A stretch of DNA of 64,000 bases, taken from JBFMGD01 sp040751775 (GTDB lineage Bacteria; Bacillota; Dethiobacteria; DTU022). The notes below the pieces were generated by a model, which was given only the letters and a program-made list of their open reading frames with translations, made no database searches and was not told the origin of the DNA. A program made the position numbers and the translations under genes. Below, piece after piece: positions 1 to 8,253 of this stretch. The stretch lies in NCBI GenBank assembly GCA_040751775.1, contig JBFMGD010000007.1:1-64000 (forward strand), in the 5' to 3' direction. Every line of letters begins with the position of its first letter. Positions within the stretch are counted from its first letter, which is position 1.

Positions 1-1223
1 ATCCTATCTTTCAGGAAAATAGCCGCCAGCAGGGGAAAACAAACAGTGGCGCCCCGCAAGCCCAGTGAGAGATAGCTAAACTGCAGCAAGAGCACTTCAC
101 CGCCGGTCGTCAAGACAAAAGCCAAAGCAAGCAGCACAATCATGACGATGCACAAACGCAGCAGCATCAGAAGCTGCCGGTCACCGGTCCGCGGCTTAAA
201 GCGAAGGTAAATATCCCGGCTAAGGGTGGTGCTGATTCCCAGGGTCAGCCCCGCCCCGGTGCCGATTGAAGCCAGCAGCAAGGTGGCCAAAACTACTCCG
301 CCGAACCAGGCCGGCAGGTGGTTGAGCACAAACAAGGGAAGCGCCTGGGCGGGGTTGATATCTGGATAATGCGCCCGCATGAACAAGCCGATCAGAATAC
401 CGCCCAAACCGATCGCCGGCGCCAGCAGTGCGCTTAACAGGGCGCCCCCGCGGGCGGCGGAGAGGTTCCGTCCGGCGAAAACTGCCTGAAAATAAATCTG
501 GCTGGAGATAACGCCCACCAGGAGGGAGAAACCCGAGGCCAAATCGGTGTTAACCCCGCGGCCGAAAAGACTGAACCAGGGATAAGGGGTGAAATTAAGC
601 GCCAGCCCACCCGCACCGCCAACCAGGAAATAAGCCGCCGTACCGCCAACCAGTAGACAGATACAGGTTAGCCCGATCTTGACTAACCCCATACAGCCGC
701 TGCCCCAGAGACCGCCAAAGACAACGTAGGATATGATCAGAACGGCCGCAAGCAGCGCCGCCGTCACGGTGCCCATGGCCAAGATAGAGGAAAGCAGGGC
801 AATGGCGGAAAGCATCTGGGGGATAATGTTGATAAACATGCCCAGGGATACAAAAACCGTGGCTGTAACTCCCGCCGAGCTGCCGAAGTTTATCGCCAGG
901 AGCTGGGAGATCGTTTCTAACCTGGTTTCCCGCATGGGCCTGACCAGAAATAAAGCGATCAGCAAACAGGCGATGCCGCCTCCCAGGGTAAACCACCAGG
1001 CGGAAAATCCGTAAAGATAGGCAAGCTGGGCCGTGCCGATAGTTGATGCGCCGCCGACCAGGGTGCCAAGAATGGCGCCCATCACCAGCATAGCGCCGGC
1101 CCGGTGGCCGCAAACTGAAAAATCGGCGGCAGTGCAAATGCGCCGCCCGGAAACAATACCGATGCCGAAAACCAAAACCAGCGCCGCCGCTGCACCGATG
1201 AAATGCCGTATCGTCAACTCCAT
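1..1223 (-). CDS. Sodium:solute symporter family permease, C-terminus beyond window
   Basis: The gene starts at the ATG at 1223 (complement) and stays open to the window edge, giving about 407 residues without a stop, so it is partial. The translation is almost entirely hydrophobic helices. It contains an early GGASTIGTAQLAYLYG-type segment and a later SIGTGAGLTLG segment, both typical of SSS (SLC5-like) Na+/solute symporters, which import small carboxylates, amino acids or sugars. It lies 57 bp downstream of the Ldh2-type dehydrogenase on the same strand, so the two probably form a uptake/oxidation unit for a hydroxyacid or ureide-like substrate (inference). The substrate cannot be read from sequence. 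The family call is firm. The exact transport specificity and the end of the gene are unknown. Confidence 0.8.
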   Translation of the reverse strand, partial: MELTIRHFIGAAAALVLVFGIGIVSGRRICTAADFSVCGHRAGAMLVMGAILGTLVGGASTIGTAQLAYLYGFSAWWFTLGGGIACLLIALFLVRPMRETRLETISQLLAINFGSSAGVTATVFVSLGMFINIIPQMLSAIALLSSILAMGTVTAALLAAVLIISYVVFGGLWGSGCMGLVKIGLTCICLLVGGTAAYFLVGGAGGLALNFTPYPWFSLFGRGVNTDLASGFSLLVGVISSQIYFQAVFAGRNLSAARGGALLSALLAPAIGLGGILIGLFMRAHYPDINPAQALPLFVLNHLPAWFGGVVLATLLLASIGTGAGLTLGISTTLSRDIYLRFKPRTGDRQLLMLLRLCIVMIVLLALAFVLTTGGEVLLLQFSYLSLGLRGATVCFPLLAAIFLKDR

Positions 1224-1279
1224 CCGTTGTCGCTCCCTTTTACAAGCACAGCCCGGCCCAAATGAGGGCGCGGAGTTAT

Positions 1280-2389
1280 CTACTCAAAAGAAAAACGGTA
1301 GCCGCTCAATCCCAGCTCGTCCCGCATCGTGATCATTTCACGCTGCAGCACCGCGCCGACTGGAACGCCCTTATGCTGACGCTCCAGCCAGGCCAGGTGT
1401 TCCTTTTCGCCCGCGGTATAAATGCGATCCGCGCCAGGCGCTTTTTGGGAGGCGCGCAAAGCGCGCAAGATATTACCGGTTGTTTTCTTGAATGACTCCA
1501 ATTCGGTGAAAGCGGCAATATCGATCGCCATGAAGAAGTGCCCCAGGCGATAAGGCACTTTTTGGCCGTTCTCGATCCCCAACAATCCTTTGAGAAAGGC
1601 GCCGCCCTGCAGAGCGGCGGACAGTATTTCCACCACCGCGGCGTAACCGTAACCCTTGTAACCGGCAGTTTCTTCACCGATTCCGCCCAGGGGAGCCAGG
1701 GCGGCTGTTCCCTCGATCAAATCGGTAAGGATCTGCCTGGCATCGGTTTTCGGCTCTCCATCCTGGCCGATCACCCAACCGGGTGGAATTTCTTTTCCGG
1801 CCCTCGCATACACCTCGATTTTACCCCGCTGGGCCACGGAGGTAGCACAGTCCAGAATAAACGGAAAATCTTCATCGGTAGGCATGCCGAAGGTAAGCGG
1901 GTTCGTGCCCAACATATTCTCCACCCCAAAAGTGGGAGCGATTGATGGACGGGCGTTGGTACCGGTGATCCCGATCATGCCGGCTTCGGCCGCCATCAGC
2001 AGGTAGTAGCCGCAGATGCCGTAATGCGTGGAATTGCGTACAGCCACCATGCCCATCCCGTAACGGCGGGCTTTGTCCAGTGCCAGGTCCATCGCTTTCT
2101 TGGCGATCACCTTGCCCATACCATCGTGGCCGTCCACAACCGCGGTAGTGGGCCCTTCCCGGACAATTTCAAAATTGGTCACGGGAAATTGAACTCCTTC
2201 TTTAATCCGATCGTAGTAAATCGTTTTTAAACGGCCGATCCCGTGTGAATCTATCCCCCGCTTGTCTGATGTAATCAGTACTTCAGCGCAGGTCCCGGCT
2301 TCATCGGCGGGCACACCCAACCCGATAAAAACATCGGTCATAAATTGCTCCATAGTGGCAAAATCGATCCAGACAATATTTTCAGCCAT
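1280..2389 (-). CDS. Ldh2/malate-type NAD(P)-dependent 2-hydroxyacid dehydrogenase
   Basis: A 369-residue protein of the Ldh_2 superfamily (malate, L-lactate, sulfolactate, ureidoglycolate and related dehydrogenases), which oxidises or reduces 2-hydroxy/2-oxo acids with NAD(P). Family landmarks visible are HGIGRL near residue 45, NSTHYGICGYY near residue 120 (substrate/cofactor region) and GTNPLTFGMPT near residue 160. The start at 2389 was chosen over an upstream in-frame codon at 2434 because AAAGGGG precedes this ATG at good spacing and the protein then begins MAENIV, close to the usual length. It is the first gene of a two-gene minus-strand unit with the symporter. Whether the substrate is malate, lactate or a ureido acid cannot be decided. 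Confidence 0.85.
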   Translation of the reverse strand: MAENIVWIDFATMEQFMTDVFIGLGVPADEAGTCAEVLITSDKRGIDSHGIGRLKTIYYDRIKEGVQFPVTNFEIVREGPTTAVVDGHDGMGKVIAKKAMDLALDKARRYGMGMVAVRNSTHYGICGYYLLMAAEAGMIGITGTNARPSIAPTFGVENMLGTNPLTFGMPTDEDFPFILDCATSVAQRGKIEVYARAGKEIPPGWVIGQDGEPKTDARQILTDLIEGTAALAPLGGIGEETAGYKGYGYAAVVEILSAALQGGAFLKGLLGIENGQKVPYRLGHFFMAIDIAAFTELESFKKTTGNILRALRASQKAPGADRIYTAGEKEHLAWLERQHKGVPVGAVLQREMITMRDELGLSGYRFSFE

Positions 2390-2554
2390 AGTGTCAACCC
2401 CTTTCACAACAAACCCTAATTCCCGGCTATACAACAGTACCGTGTTTTGTTTTCGGCATCGGATTTATAAACTCCTCTAGGTAAAAGTAGCGGTAATAAA
2501 TTCGGGAAACCGGAAAAAATAAAGAAAGCGTTCACGCATAAAGGAGGTGATTTG

Positions 2555-2848
2555 ATGCATTATGATGACCGGATTTCATTGGAACCGGGCAGCCCAAGCA
2601 AGGGACAGACTGTAAAGCTGGAATACCGCGGTCTCCTGGCCCAAAGCGGCGCTGACAGCGTTTGGCTGCACTGCGGGTTTGACGGATGGAGCCAGCTGCA
2701 AGATATCCCTATGAGCCGGACCTACGGCGGCAGTTTTTCATGCACAGCCGAGGTGCGGGGCAACAAGGAGATGAATTTCTGTTTCAAGGACAGCGCCAAT
2801 CATTGGGACAATAACAACGGACATAATTGGACCGTCCCGATTAAGTAA
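2555..2848 (+). CDS. Small carbohydrate-binding module protein (CBM25/53-like)
   Basis: A 97-residue protein that consists of little more than one beta-sandwich module. The segments VKLEYRGLLAQSGADSVWLHCGFDGW, then FSCTAEVRG and a C-terminal HWDNNNGHNWTVPI match the pattern of starch-binding CBM25/CBM53 modules, in which aromatic residues around DGW and NNGxNW line the sugar site. No signal peptide or catalytic domain is seen, so the role (storage-polysaccharide binding in the cytoplasm) is inference. The AAGGAGGTGA at 2541-2550 favours the ATG at 2555; a TTG at 2552 lies too close. Stand-alone modules of this type occur in Clostridia. The gene is divergent from the dehydrogenase. Confidence 0.7.
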   Translation: MHYDDRISLEPGSPSKGQTVKLEYRGLLAQSGADSVWLHCGFDGWSQLQDIPMSRTYGGSFSCTAEVRGNKEMNFCFKDSANHWDNNNGHNWTVPIK

Positions 2849-2895
2849 CGGTTACCGGTTAAGGCTGCTTATTTGCCCCGTAAGGACAGGAAGAT

Positions 2896-2993
2896 GGGGA
2901 CAGGGGGACAGGTCCCTTGTCCATTTATTCAACAACAATTATACTATAAACATGAACTGGGACAAGGGACCTGTCCCCCTGTCCCAGTTCATG
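2896..2993. repeat. Nested intergenic inverted repeat
   Basis: Perfect 26-bp arms at 2897-2922 and 2960-2985 are separated by 37 bp. The right arm is itself inside a second palindrome (2951-2964 against 2980-2993). The arms are rich in GGGACA/TGTCCC. No coding sequence is convincing here: the plus-strand open frame across 2952-3389 only reads the repeat and the tRNA-Gly antisense. The structure could fold into large RNA hairpins downstream of the CBM gene. It resembles a dispersed palindromic repeat more than a simple terminator because no T-tract follows. Confidence 0.75.
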
Positions 2994-3200
2994 TACACAA
3001 GACAGTTAACCTTCTTTGCTCTGAATGATCCGGCTCTTGACCTCGTCTATTTTCGGCATAACAATACGCAGAACCCCTCACCGGTAATACTGAGGCTATC
3101 TATTGTAGCCGTTACCTCCACGCCCCTGGCTTCCCTCCCCGGCAAGTTGACCAGGCCTGTTCCTTCTCACCAGATCTCTCATCGGGAATTAAATAACATA

Positions 3201-3225
3201 AAAACCAGCCTTGAAGGCTGGTTTT
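3201..3225 (-). terminator. Intrinsic terminator after tRNA-Gly
   Basis: A perfect 10-bp stem (AAAACCAGCC / GGCTGGTTTT) with a 5-nt loop lies just 3' of the tRNA-Gly gene. It ends in a T-run on the minus strand and is nearly symmetrical, so it could work in both directions. Confidence 0.8.
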
Positions 3226-3228
3226 CAG

Positions 3229-3302
3229 TGGAGCGGGTGATGGGAATCGAACCCACGCGACTAGCTTGGAAGGCTAGGGCTCTACCATTGAGCTACACCC
3301 GC
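3229..3302 (-). tRNA. tRNA-Gly (anticodon TCC)
   Basis: The reverse complement folds as a complete cloverleaf: acceptor GCGGGTG pairing with CACCCGC, the D-arm GTAGCTCAATGGTAGAGC, an anticodon stem CTAGC/GCTAG around loop CTTCCAA (anticodon TCC), and a T-loop GTTCGATTC. The 3' CCA is encoded at 3231-3229. The gene reads GGA codons. Confidence 0.96.
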
Positions 3303-3685
3303 GTAGTTAACCCACGGCCCATTGGTCACAAAGTAAGTATAGCATATCCTCTATATTCTTTCAATGACTACCTGATACCCCTGGGATGAAAATTCCGTTA
3401 ACCGGAGCTCATTATTATTCGATACCAGAAGGTCCTGATCAGCCCGCCGGGCGCTTTATGGACGCGCTGGATGATATTCACATCCGTGGCAATTTCAACT
3501 TTTCGTCCATCGGAGGTATGTCTTTTAATTGCGGGGAGTTCCAATGGTACACGCCAATTCTCGGTTTATCTTAATTCATAGTATCCTCGTTGTCCCCTGT
3601 AGATGAAACATAAAAAAAACCCGGCTAGCTGCCAGGTTAGCAATTACTGAACAATGATTAAGTGCTGATTTTAGAGGCCTTTTGA
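3303..3685. other. Spacer between two tRNA genes with the tRNA-Pro terminator
   Basis: No gene is convincing here. A 62-codon plus-strand open frame (3386-3574) has no ribosome-binding site or recognisable family. A hairpin at 3618-3638 (AACCCGGC / GCCAGGTT, one mismatch) followed by eight T on the minus strand is the likely tRNA-Pro terminator. Confidence 0.6.
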
Positions 3686-3762
<77 letters not shown>

Positions 3763-3810
3763 CCTGTTAAAAAGATGATACAGTTATATTAAAGGAAATA
3801 AAGCACTAAG

Positions 3811-4410
3811 TCAAGGGGCACCGGCAACCAGTAGCGTTTTTAAACGCTGCAGCGCTTTTCCACGGTGGCTGATCAAGCTTTTTTCTGCCGCGCTCATCTG
3901 GGCGAAGGTAAGGTTACCGGCATTATAAATGAAAAGAGGGTCATAACCGAAACCACCGCCGCCCCTGGGCGCGGCGGCAATTCGCCCGGTACAGCTCTCT
4001 TCGATCAGATAAGTTGCACCGCCCGGGATAACCAGGGCCAGCGCACAGATAAAAGCGGCACCCCGCTTTTCCGGCGGAACTCCGTTTAACTCTTGCAAAA
4101 GCAAGAGATTGTTAGCTGCGTCATCGGCGTCGGGGCCGGCAAAACGAGCCGAGTGCACTCCGGGACGGCCGCCCAAAGCTGTTACCGCCAGGCCGGAGTC
4201 GTCCGCCAATGACGGCAGGCCGCTGGCGGCGGCGACCAGCGTCGCTTTTTTCAGTGCGTTTCCCGAAAAAGTGGACTGGTCTTCAATTACCGGCGTCATA
4301 GCGCTTAGTTGATCTAATGAAATGATCCTTAGGGGCAGTTCCCGCAGCAGCGCTTCGATCTCTCGTATTTTACCCCGGTTACGGGTGGCTAAAACCAGTT
4401 GACTGATCAT
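3811..4410 (-). CDS. rdgB: XTP/dITP diphosphatase (non-canonical purine NTPase)
   Basis: A 199-residue Ham1/RdgB-family enzyme that hydrolyses dITP, XTP and ITP to monophosphates and so keeps damaged purines out of DNA. The N-terminal LVLATRNRGKIREIEALL is the family's SxNxxK-type nucleotide motif. ADDSGLAVTALGGRPGVHSARFAG near residues 70-95 carries the metal and base-binding residues, and GGFGYDPLF plus SHRGKAL near the C-terminus are conserved. It overlaps rph by 4 bp (ATGA), so the two are translationally coupled, the usual rph-rdgB arrangement of Bacillota. Length is standard and no key residue is missing. Confidence 0.97.
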   Translation of the reverse strand: MISQLVLATRNRGKIREIEALLRELPLRIISLDQLSAMTPVIEDQSTFSGNALKKATLVAAASGLPSLADDSGLAVTALGGRPGVHSARFAGPDADDAANNLLLLQELNGVPPEKRGAAFICALALVIPGGATYLIEESCTGRIAAAPRGGGGFGYDPLFIYNAGNLTFAQMSAAEKSLISHRGKALQRLKTLLVAGAP

Positions 4411-5183
4411 TCGATAGCTTTGCCAATAATTGGTTCAAATGGAGGGACGCCGCTAGCGAGGTGGCGGGCCGCTTCCCCCAGCGCTTCTTGCTGTTTTTTG
4501 ACCAGTATTTCCACACCCAGATTGGCCAGATCCAAGAGGTGATCTAACTGATCCCGCGTAAAAGTCCCGTGTTCCGCGGTACCCTGGATTTCCACCAGTT
4601 CACCCGAACCGGTAATGACCACGTTCATATCCACGGCCGCTGCTGAATCCTCGGTAAAAGAAAGATCCAGTAACGGCTGATCATCAATTAGTCCGACACT
4701 TACTGCAGCCAGGTAATCGCGCAGCGGTATATATTTGCACACTCCCTGTTCCTTTAATAAAAGAAGCGCTTCAAAAAGGGCCACAAATGAGCCGGTTATC
4801 GCCGCGGTCCTTGTCCCTCCATCCGCCTGAATCACATCACAATCAAGCAGAATGGTGCGTTCACCCAAAGCCGCCGTATCAACAACCGAACGCAGAGCGC
4901 GCCCGATCAGCCGCTGGATTTCAAGGTTACGGGCATTTACTCTGCCGCGTGATTCACGCATGACCCGCACTCCGGTGGATCGCGGCAGCATGGCATACTC
5001 AGCCGTAACCCAACCCATACCATTACCCTTTAAAAAAGGCGGTACCCGCTCCTCCACGGTGGCGGTGCAAATTACTACGGTATCCCCCATTTCCATCAAG
5101 ACAGATCCTTCCGGATGCTTCAGGTATGAACGGGTAATCTGTACCGGCCGTAATTCGTCTCTTTTCCTGCCGTCTGGACGCAT
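4407..5183 (-). CDS. rph: Ribonuclease PH
   Basis: A 258-residue phosphorolytic 3'-5' exoribonuclease that trims the 3' ends of tRNA precursors using phosphate. The N-terminus MRPDGRKRDELRPV is the family signature, followed by GSVLMEMGDTVVICTATVEERVPPFLKG and MLPRSTGVRV. GRALRSVVD, ILLDCDVIQADGGTRTAAITGSFVAL and EIQGTAEHGTFTRDQLDHLL are also present, as expected of an intact hexameric enzyme. It is the first gene of the rph-rdgB pair. The ATG at 5183 begins the canonical N-terminus. The 164 bp upstream up to mreB carries no gene. Confidence 0.97.
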   Translation of the reverse strand: MRPDGRKRDELRPVQITRSYLKHPEGSVLMEMGDTVVICTATVEERVPPFLKGNGMGWVTAEYAMLPRSTGVRVMRESRGRVNARNLEIQRLIGRALRSVVDTAALGERTILLDCDVIQADGGTRTAAITGSFVALFEALLLLKEQGVCKYIPLRDYLAAVSVGLIDDQPLLDLSFTEDSAAAVDMNVVITGSGELVEIQGTAEHGTFTRDQLDHLLDLANLGVEILVKKQQEALGEAARHLASGVPPFEPIIGKAIE

Positions 5184-5347
5184 GGTTCAGTGATCCTCCA
5201 GCAATATTATTTTCGATGTAACCGCAAGATGGCTGCCCGGCCGCATCAAATGTAAAATATAAGCATTGCAAACTAATTCTATTATAGCACAAGTATGCCG
5301 GTGATTTTAATCGGCCCGAACAACAGGCGCCTCACATCTAGCATTGT

Positions 5348-6379
5348 TTAACTATGCTGAAGCTCCAGTCGATCGAGATAATTCAGGGCTGTGCTGGCTC
5401 CCCGGACCACACAGGTGAAAGGTTCTTCGACACGGTGCACAGGCAGGTTGAGTTCCCGGCTTAAGTATTGATCGAGGTTATTTAAATTAGCGGCGCCGCC
5501 GACCAGGATAATACCGTCCTGCATTATATCCGCCGCCAACTGGGGGGGGATTTGCTCGAAGATGCTCCTGGCCGCGCTTGATATAGCCGCGACGACAGGC
5601 TGAACTGCACCCGTCAGCTCTTCTGCTTTAATCTCCAGGGAATCAGGCGCTCTGCGGTGTAAGTTGATCCCTCGAAAGAGATAAGTTAAATCATCGGGCG
5701 GATCAACAGCATAAGCTGCCATCCGTTTGGCCTCTTCGGCTATGGAAAAACCGATTTCCATACGGTAGCGCCTGAAAAGATAACGTTGGATCGCCTCATT
5801 GATTGTTTCACCGCCTTGCCGCAGTGATTGGGCCAGGACGATCCCGCCCAGGGAGATCACCGCTATTTCAGTAACGCCTCCACCGCAATTAATCACAAAG
5901 ATGCCCCGCGGTTCGGCCACCGAAAGCCCGGTGCCGATCGCCGCGGCGATCGGTTCTTCAATTAAATAAGTTTCTTTGACGCCGGAGCGCTTCCCGGCGG
6001 AAAGAACAGCCCGTCGCTCAACCTGGGTAGTGCCGTACGGTACGGTGACAATTAAACGTAACCTGAGGAAAGGAAAGCGTTTTAAGACCCGGTCAATAAA
6101 ATGTTCGAGCATCTTCCTGGTTAAATCAAAATCGGCGATCACCCCTCTGTGCAGCGGTTTAACCGCCCTGATCCCGGCCGGCGTCCGTCCAAGCATACGT
6201 TCCGCTTTCTTCCCGGCCGCTAAAACCGATCCGTTGCGCATGGCTACCACTGAAGGTTCCTGGAGCACTATTCCCCGGCCAGGCATATAGATCAACGTGT
6301 TGGCCGTCCCCAGGTCGACCGCCAAATCCCTGCGCCAAAAACGTAAGTTAAAACCCCGCCTCCCAATCTTCTCTACCAT
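5348..6379 (-). CDS. mreB: MreB/Mbl-family actin-like protein, divergent
   Basis: A 343-residue actin-fold ATPase of the MreB/Mbl group, which forms membrane-associated filaments guiding cell-wall synthesis. Phosphate-1 motif DLGTANT lies near residue 24, followed by EPSVVAM, VTVPYG and the C-terminal GIILVGGAANLNNLDQYL. The phosphate-2 motif is unusual: VINCGGGVTEIAVIS replaces the normal DIGGGTT, so the usual Asp is Asn and the Thr is Val. It is therefore probably a divergent paralogue rather than the main MreB, and no mreC/mreD follow it. The start at 6379 is preferred over a GTG at 6409 because GGGGAG precedes it at about 7 bp. A basic N-terminal tail (RRGFNLRFWRRD) may help membrane binding. 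Confidence 0.85.
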   Translation of the reverse strand: MVEKIGRRGFNLRFWRRDLAVDLGTANTLIYMPGRGIVLQEPSVVAMRNGSVLAAGKKAERMLGRTPAGIRAVKPLHRGVIADFDLTRKMLEHFIDRVLKRFPFLRLRLIVTVPYGTTQVERRAVLSAGKRSGVKETYLIEEPIAAAIGTGLSVAEPRGIFVINCGGGVTEIAVISLGGIVLAQSLRQGGETINEAIQRYLFRRYRMEIGFSIAEEAKRMAAYAVDPPDDLTYLFRGINLHRRAPDSLEIKAEELTGAVQPVVAAISSAARSIFEQIPPQLAADIMQDGIILVGGAANLNNLDQYLSRELNLPVHRVEEPFTCVVRGASTALNYLDRLELQHS

Positions 6380-6772
6380 ATCCCACTCCCCATCCCAGGT
6401 GATAATCACTTTTTTATTTATCCACCATAAACGGTTAAGATATACCCTTCATGAAGCAGGAAACAAGACGCAAGAACTATTTTAATATGATAAATATTTA
6501 TAAATTATCAATTTTATTATGCAACTAAAGGAATAGCGGTAATCGTGAGAGAATTATGCATGCAGTATATTTTCCGGGAGGTTTTTTTGATCGAGGCAAG
6601 CCAAAGCCCCCGGATACTGATGGAGAACTACTTTTAACCTGCCGGCTCAGCTATCAGCCGATGAAAATGTGGAGGGCGTGCTGTCGTTTTATATCTGCTG
6701 AGGGTAAATTTGTGCAGAGAGGAAAACCGGTGATACAGAAAGAATAATTATAGAAAGAGGAGGTAGAAACAG
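6380..6772. other. Divergent intergenic region mreB / lemA with possible gene remnant
   Basis: This AT-rich stretch between divergent mreB and lemA must hold both promoters. A TTG at 6588 follows a GGGAGG and opens a 16-codon frame ending in TAA. A shifted frame then continues with LPAQLSADENVEGVLSFYI. This suggests a frameshifted remnant of a small, SCP2-like protein, but that is weak. No intact gene is supported. Confidence 0.3.
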
Positions 6773-7342
6773 ATGGAAAAATTTATCTTGCCGGGCATTT
6801 TAATCTTTATCGCCGCATTTATTGTCTATACGTATAACCGGCTGGTAGGCTTACGCAATATGGCCGATACGGCCTGGGCTAATATCGACACCCTGCTGCA
6901 AAAACGCTTCGACCTGGTTCCCAATTTGGTCAACACGGTTAAAGGATACATGGAACACGAGCGGGAAGTGATGGAGAACATAACCAGGGCGCGCACCGCC
7001 TGGTTGAACGCGCAAACCATTCAAGAGAGCGCCGGGGCGGACCAGGCGGCTGCCGGCGCTTTAAAAACCCTCTTCGCTGTGGCTGAAAACTACCCGCAGT
7101 TGAAGGCAAATGAAAATTTTCTGCTGCTTCAGGAAGAGTTGACCGGTTTGGAGAACAAGCTGGCTTACTCTCGCCAGCGCTACAACCGCACCGTAATGGT
7201 CTTTAATATGGTTATTCAGCGCGTTCCCACAAACTTAATTGCCAGGTTGTTTCGATTTGTCCACTACCAATATTTTGCAGTTGAATCGGATCAGGCACGG
7301 CAGGTGCCCGGGATTGACTTGCAGGGCGGTGAGCGCCGTTGA
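6773..7342 (+). CDS. lemA: LemA family membrane protein
   Basis: A 189-residue protein with one N-terminal membrane helix (about residues 3-22) followed by a cytoplasmic helical bundle. The segment YNRLVGLRNMADTAWANIDTLLQKRFDLVPNLVNTVKGYMEHEREV is the LemA hallmark, and ELTGLENKLAYSRQRYNRTVMVFN is the second conserved helix. LemA proteins are of unknown molecular function but are repeatedly paired with HtpX-type or M48 proteases. Here the stop overlaps the start of such a protease by 4 bp, so they are co-translated and probably act together in membrane protein quality control (inference). GAGGAGG upstream sets the ATG. Confidence 0.93.
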   Translation: MEKFILPGILIFIAAFIVYTYNRLVGLRNMADTAWANIDTLLQKRFDLVPNLVNTVKGYMEHEREVMENITRARTAWLNAQTIQESAGADQAAAGALKTLFAVAENYPQLKANENFLLLQEELTGLENKLAYSRQRYNRTVMVFNMVIQRVPTNLIARLFRFVHYQYFAVESDQARQVPGIDLQGGERR

Positions 7343-8253
7343 TGATCCCTGTTTTAGGCCATATCGCCGCCAATAAGCGGCGTACTTTTTTCTTATTCTT
7401 TTTATTCGCTTTACTATTCGGCGCGGTCGGGTACTTTTTCGGCCTCTACATCGGTGAGGCCGTGGTGGGGCTGGTTTTGGCCGGCCTGATTTTTCTTATT
7501 CTGATATTGATCAGTTACTACGCCGGCCAGGGTGTGGTAACGGCAATGGCCGGTGCTCATCCCGCCGATCGAAACCGGGAACCATACCTCTATAATATCG
7601 TGGAGGCCCTGAGCATAGCCGCCGGCCGGCCGGTACCGCGGATCTATATCATTGAAACCGGGGTGCCCAATGCTTTTGCCGCGGGCCGTAACCCGAAGCA
7701 CGCGGTAATCGGCGTAACCCGCGGTTTGCTGAATCGCCTTAACCGCCTGGAGCTGGAAGGAGTAATTGCCCACGAGATGGCCCATATCAATAACTACGAC
7801 GTGCTGCTGGCCACGGTGGCCATCGTAATGGCGGGGACAGTTGTCTTTTTAAGCGACGCCGTGCGGCGCATACTCTGGTTTGGCGGCGGCAGACGCGGCA
7901 GCCGGCGTGACGGCGGCGGCCAGGCCCAGCTGATCGCGCTGATCATCTTAATTATCCTCGCCATCCTGGCGCCGTTGTTTGCGCAACTGCTTAAATTCGC
8001 CATCTCGCGCCAGCGGGAGTTCCTGGCAGATGCCACCGCCGCCGAGTTTACCGGTTACCCTGAAGGACTGGCCACCGCCCTGGAAAAGATTACCCAAAGT
8101 CAACTGCCCAACAGCCCGATTGATAACAAGGCGCTGCAGGGCCTGTATATCGTAAACCCGGCACTGGGTGCCCGCGGCGCTGAACGGGTGACTACCCTTT
8201 TTTCCACACACCCATCCACAGCGGAGCGGGTTAAACGCCTCCGGGAAATGTAA
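7339..8253 (+). CDS. htpX: HtpX-like M48 zinc metalloprotease
   Basis: A 304-residue integral membrane peptidase of family M48B. Two membrane helices occur near residues 15-70, then VEALSIAAGRPVPRIYIIETGVPNAFAAG, and the zinc site HEMAH near residue 148 (HExxH). A further membrane pair lies near residues 155-220, and the third ligand Glu is in FLADATAAEFTGYP. HtpX cleaves misfolded membrane proteins. A Gly/Arg-rich loop (GGGRRGSRRDGGG) between helices is typical. It is coupled to lemA. Its last 23 bp overlap the 3' end of the convergent gerM-like gene, so the two stops lie inside each other's coding sequence. Confidence 0.93.
   Translation: MMIPVLGHIAANKRRTFFLFFLFALLFGAVGYFFGLYIGEAVVGLVLAGLIFLILILISYYAGQGVVTAMAGAHPADRNREPYLYNIVEALSIAAGRPVPRIYIIETGVPNAFAAGRNPKHAVIGVTRGLLNRLNRLELEGVIAHEMAHINNYDVLLATVAIVMAGTVVFLSDAVRRILWFGGGRRGSRRDGGGQAQLIALIILIILAILAPLFAQLLKFAISRQREFLADATAAEFTGYPEGLATALEKITQSQLPNSPIDNKALQGLYIVNPALGARGAERVTTLFSTHPSTAERVKRLREM

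Noticed and set aside
2952..3389. 145-codon plus-strand open frame
   Set aside because: It reads through a palindrome and the antisense of tRNA-Gly (RVMGIEPTRLAWKARALPLSYTR is the classic tRNA artefact).
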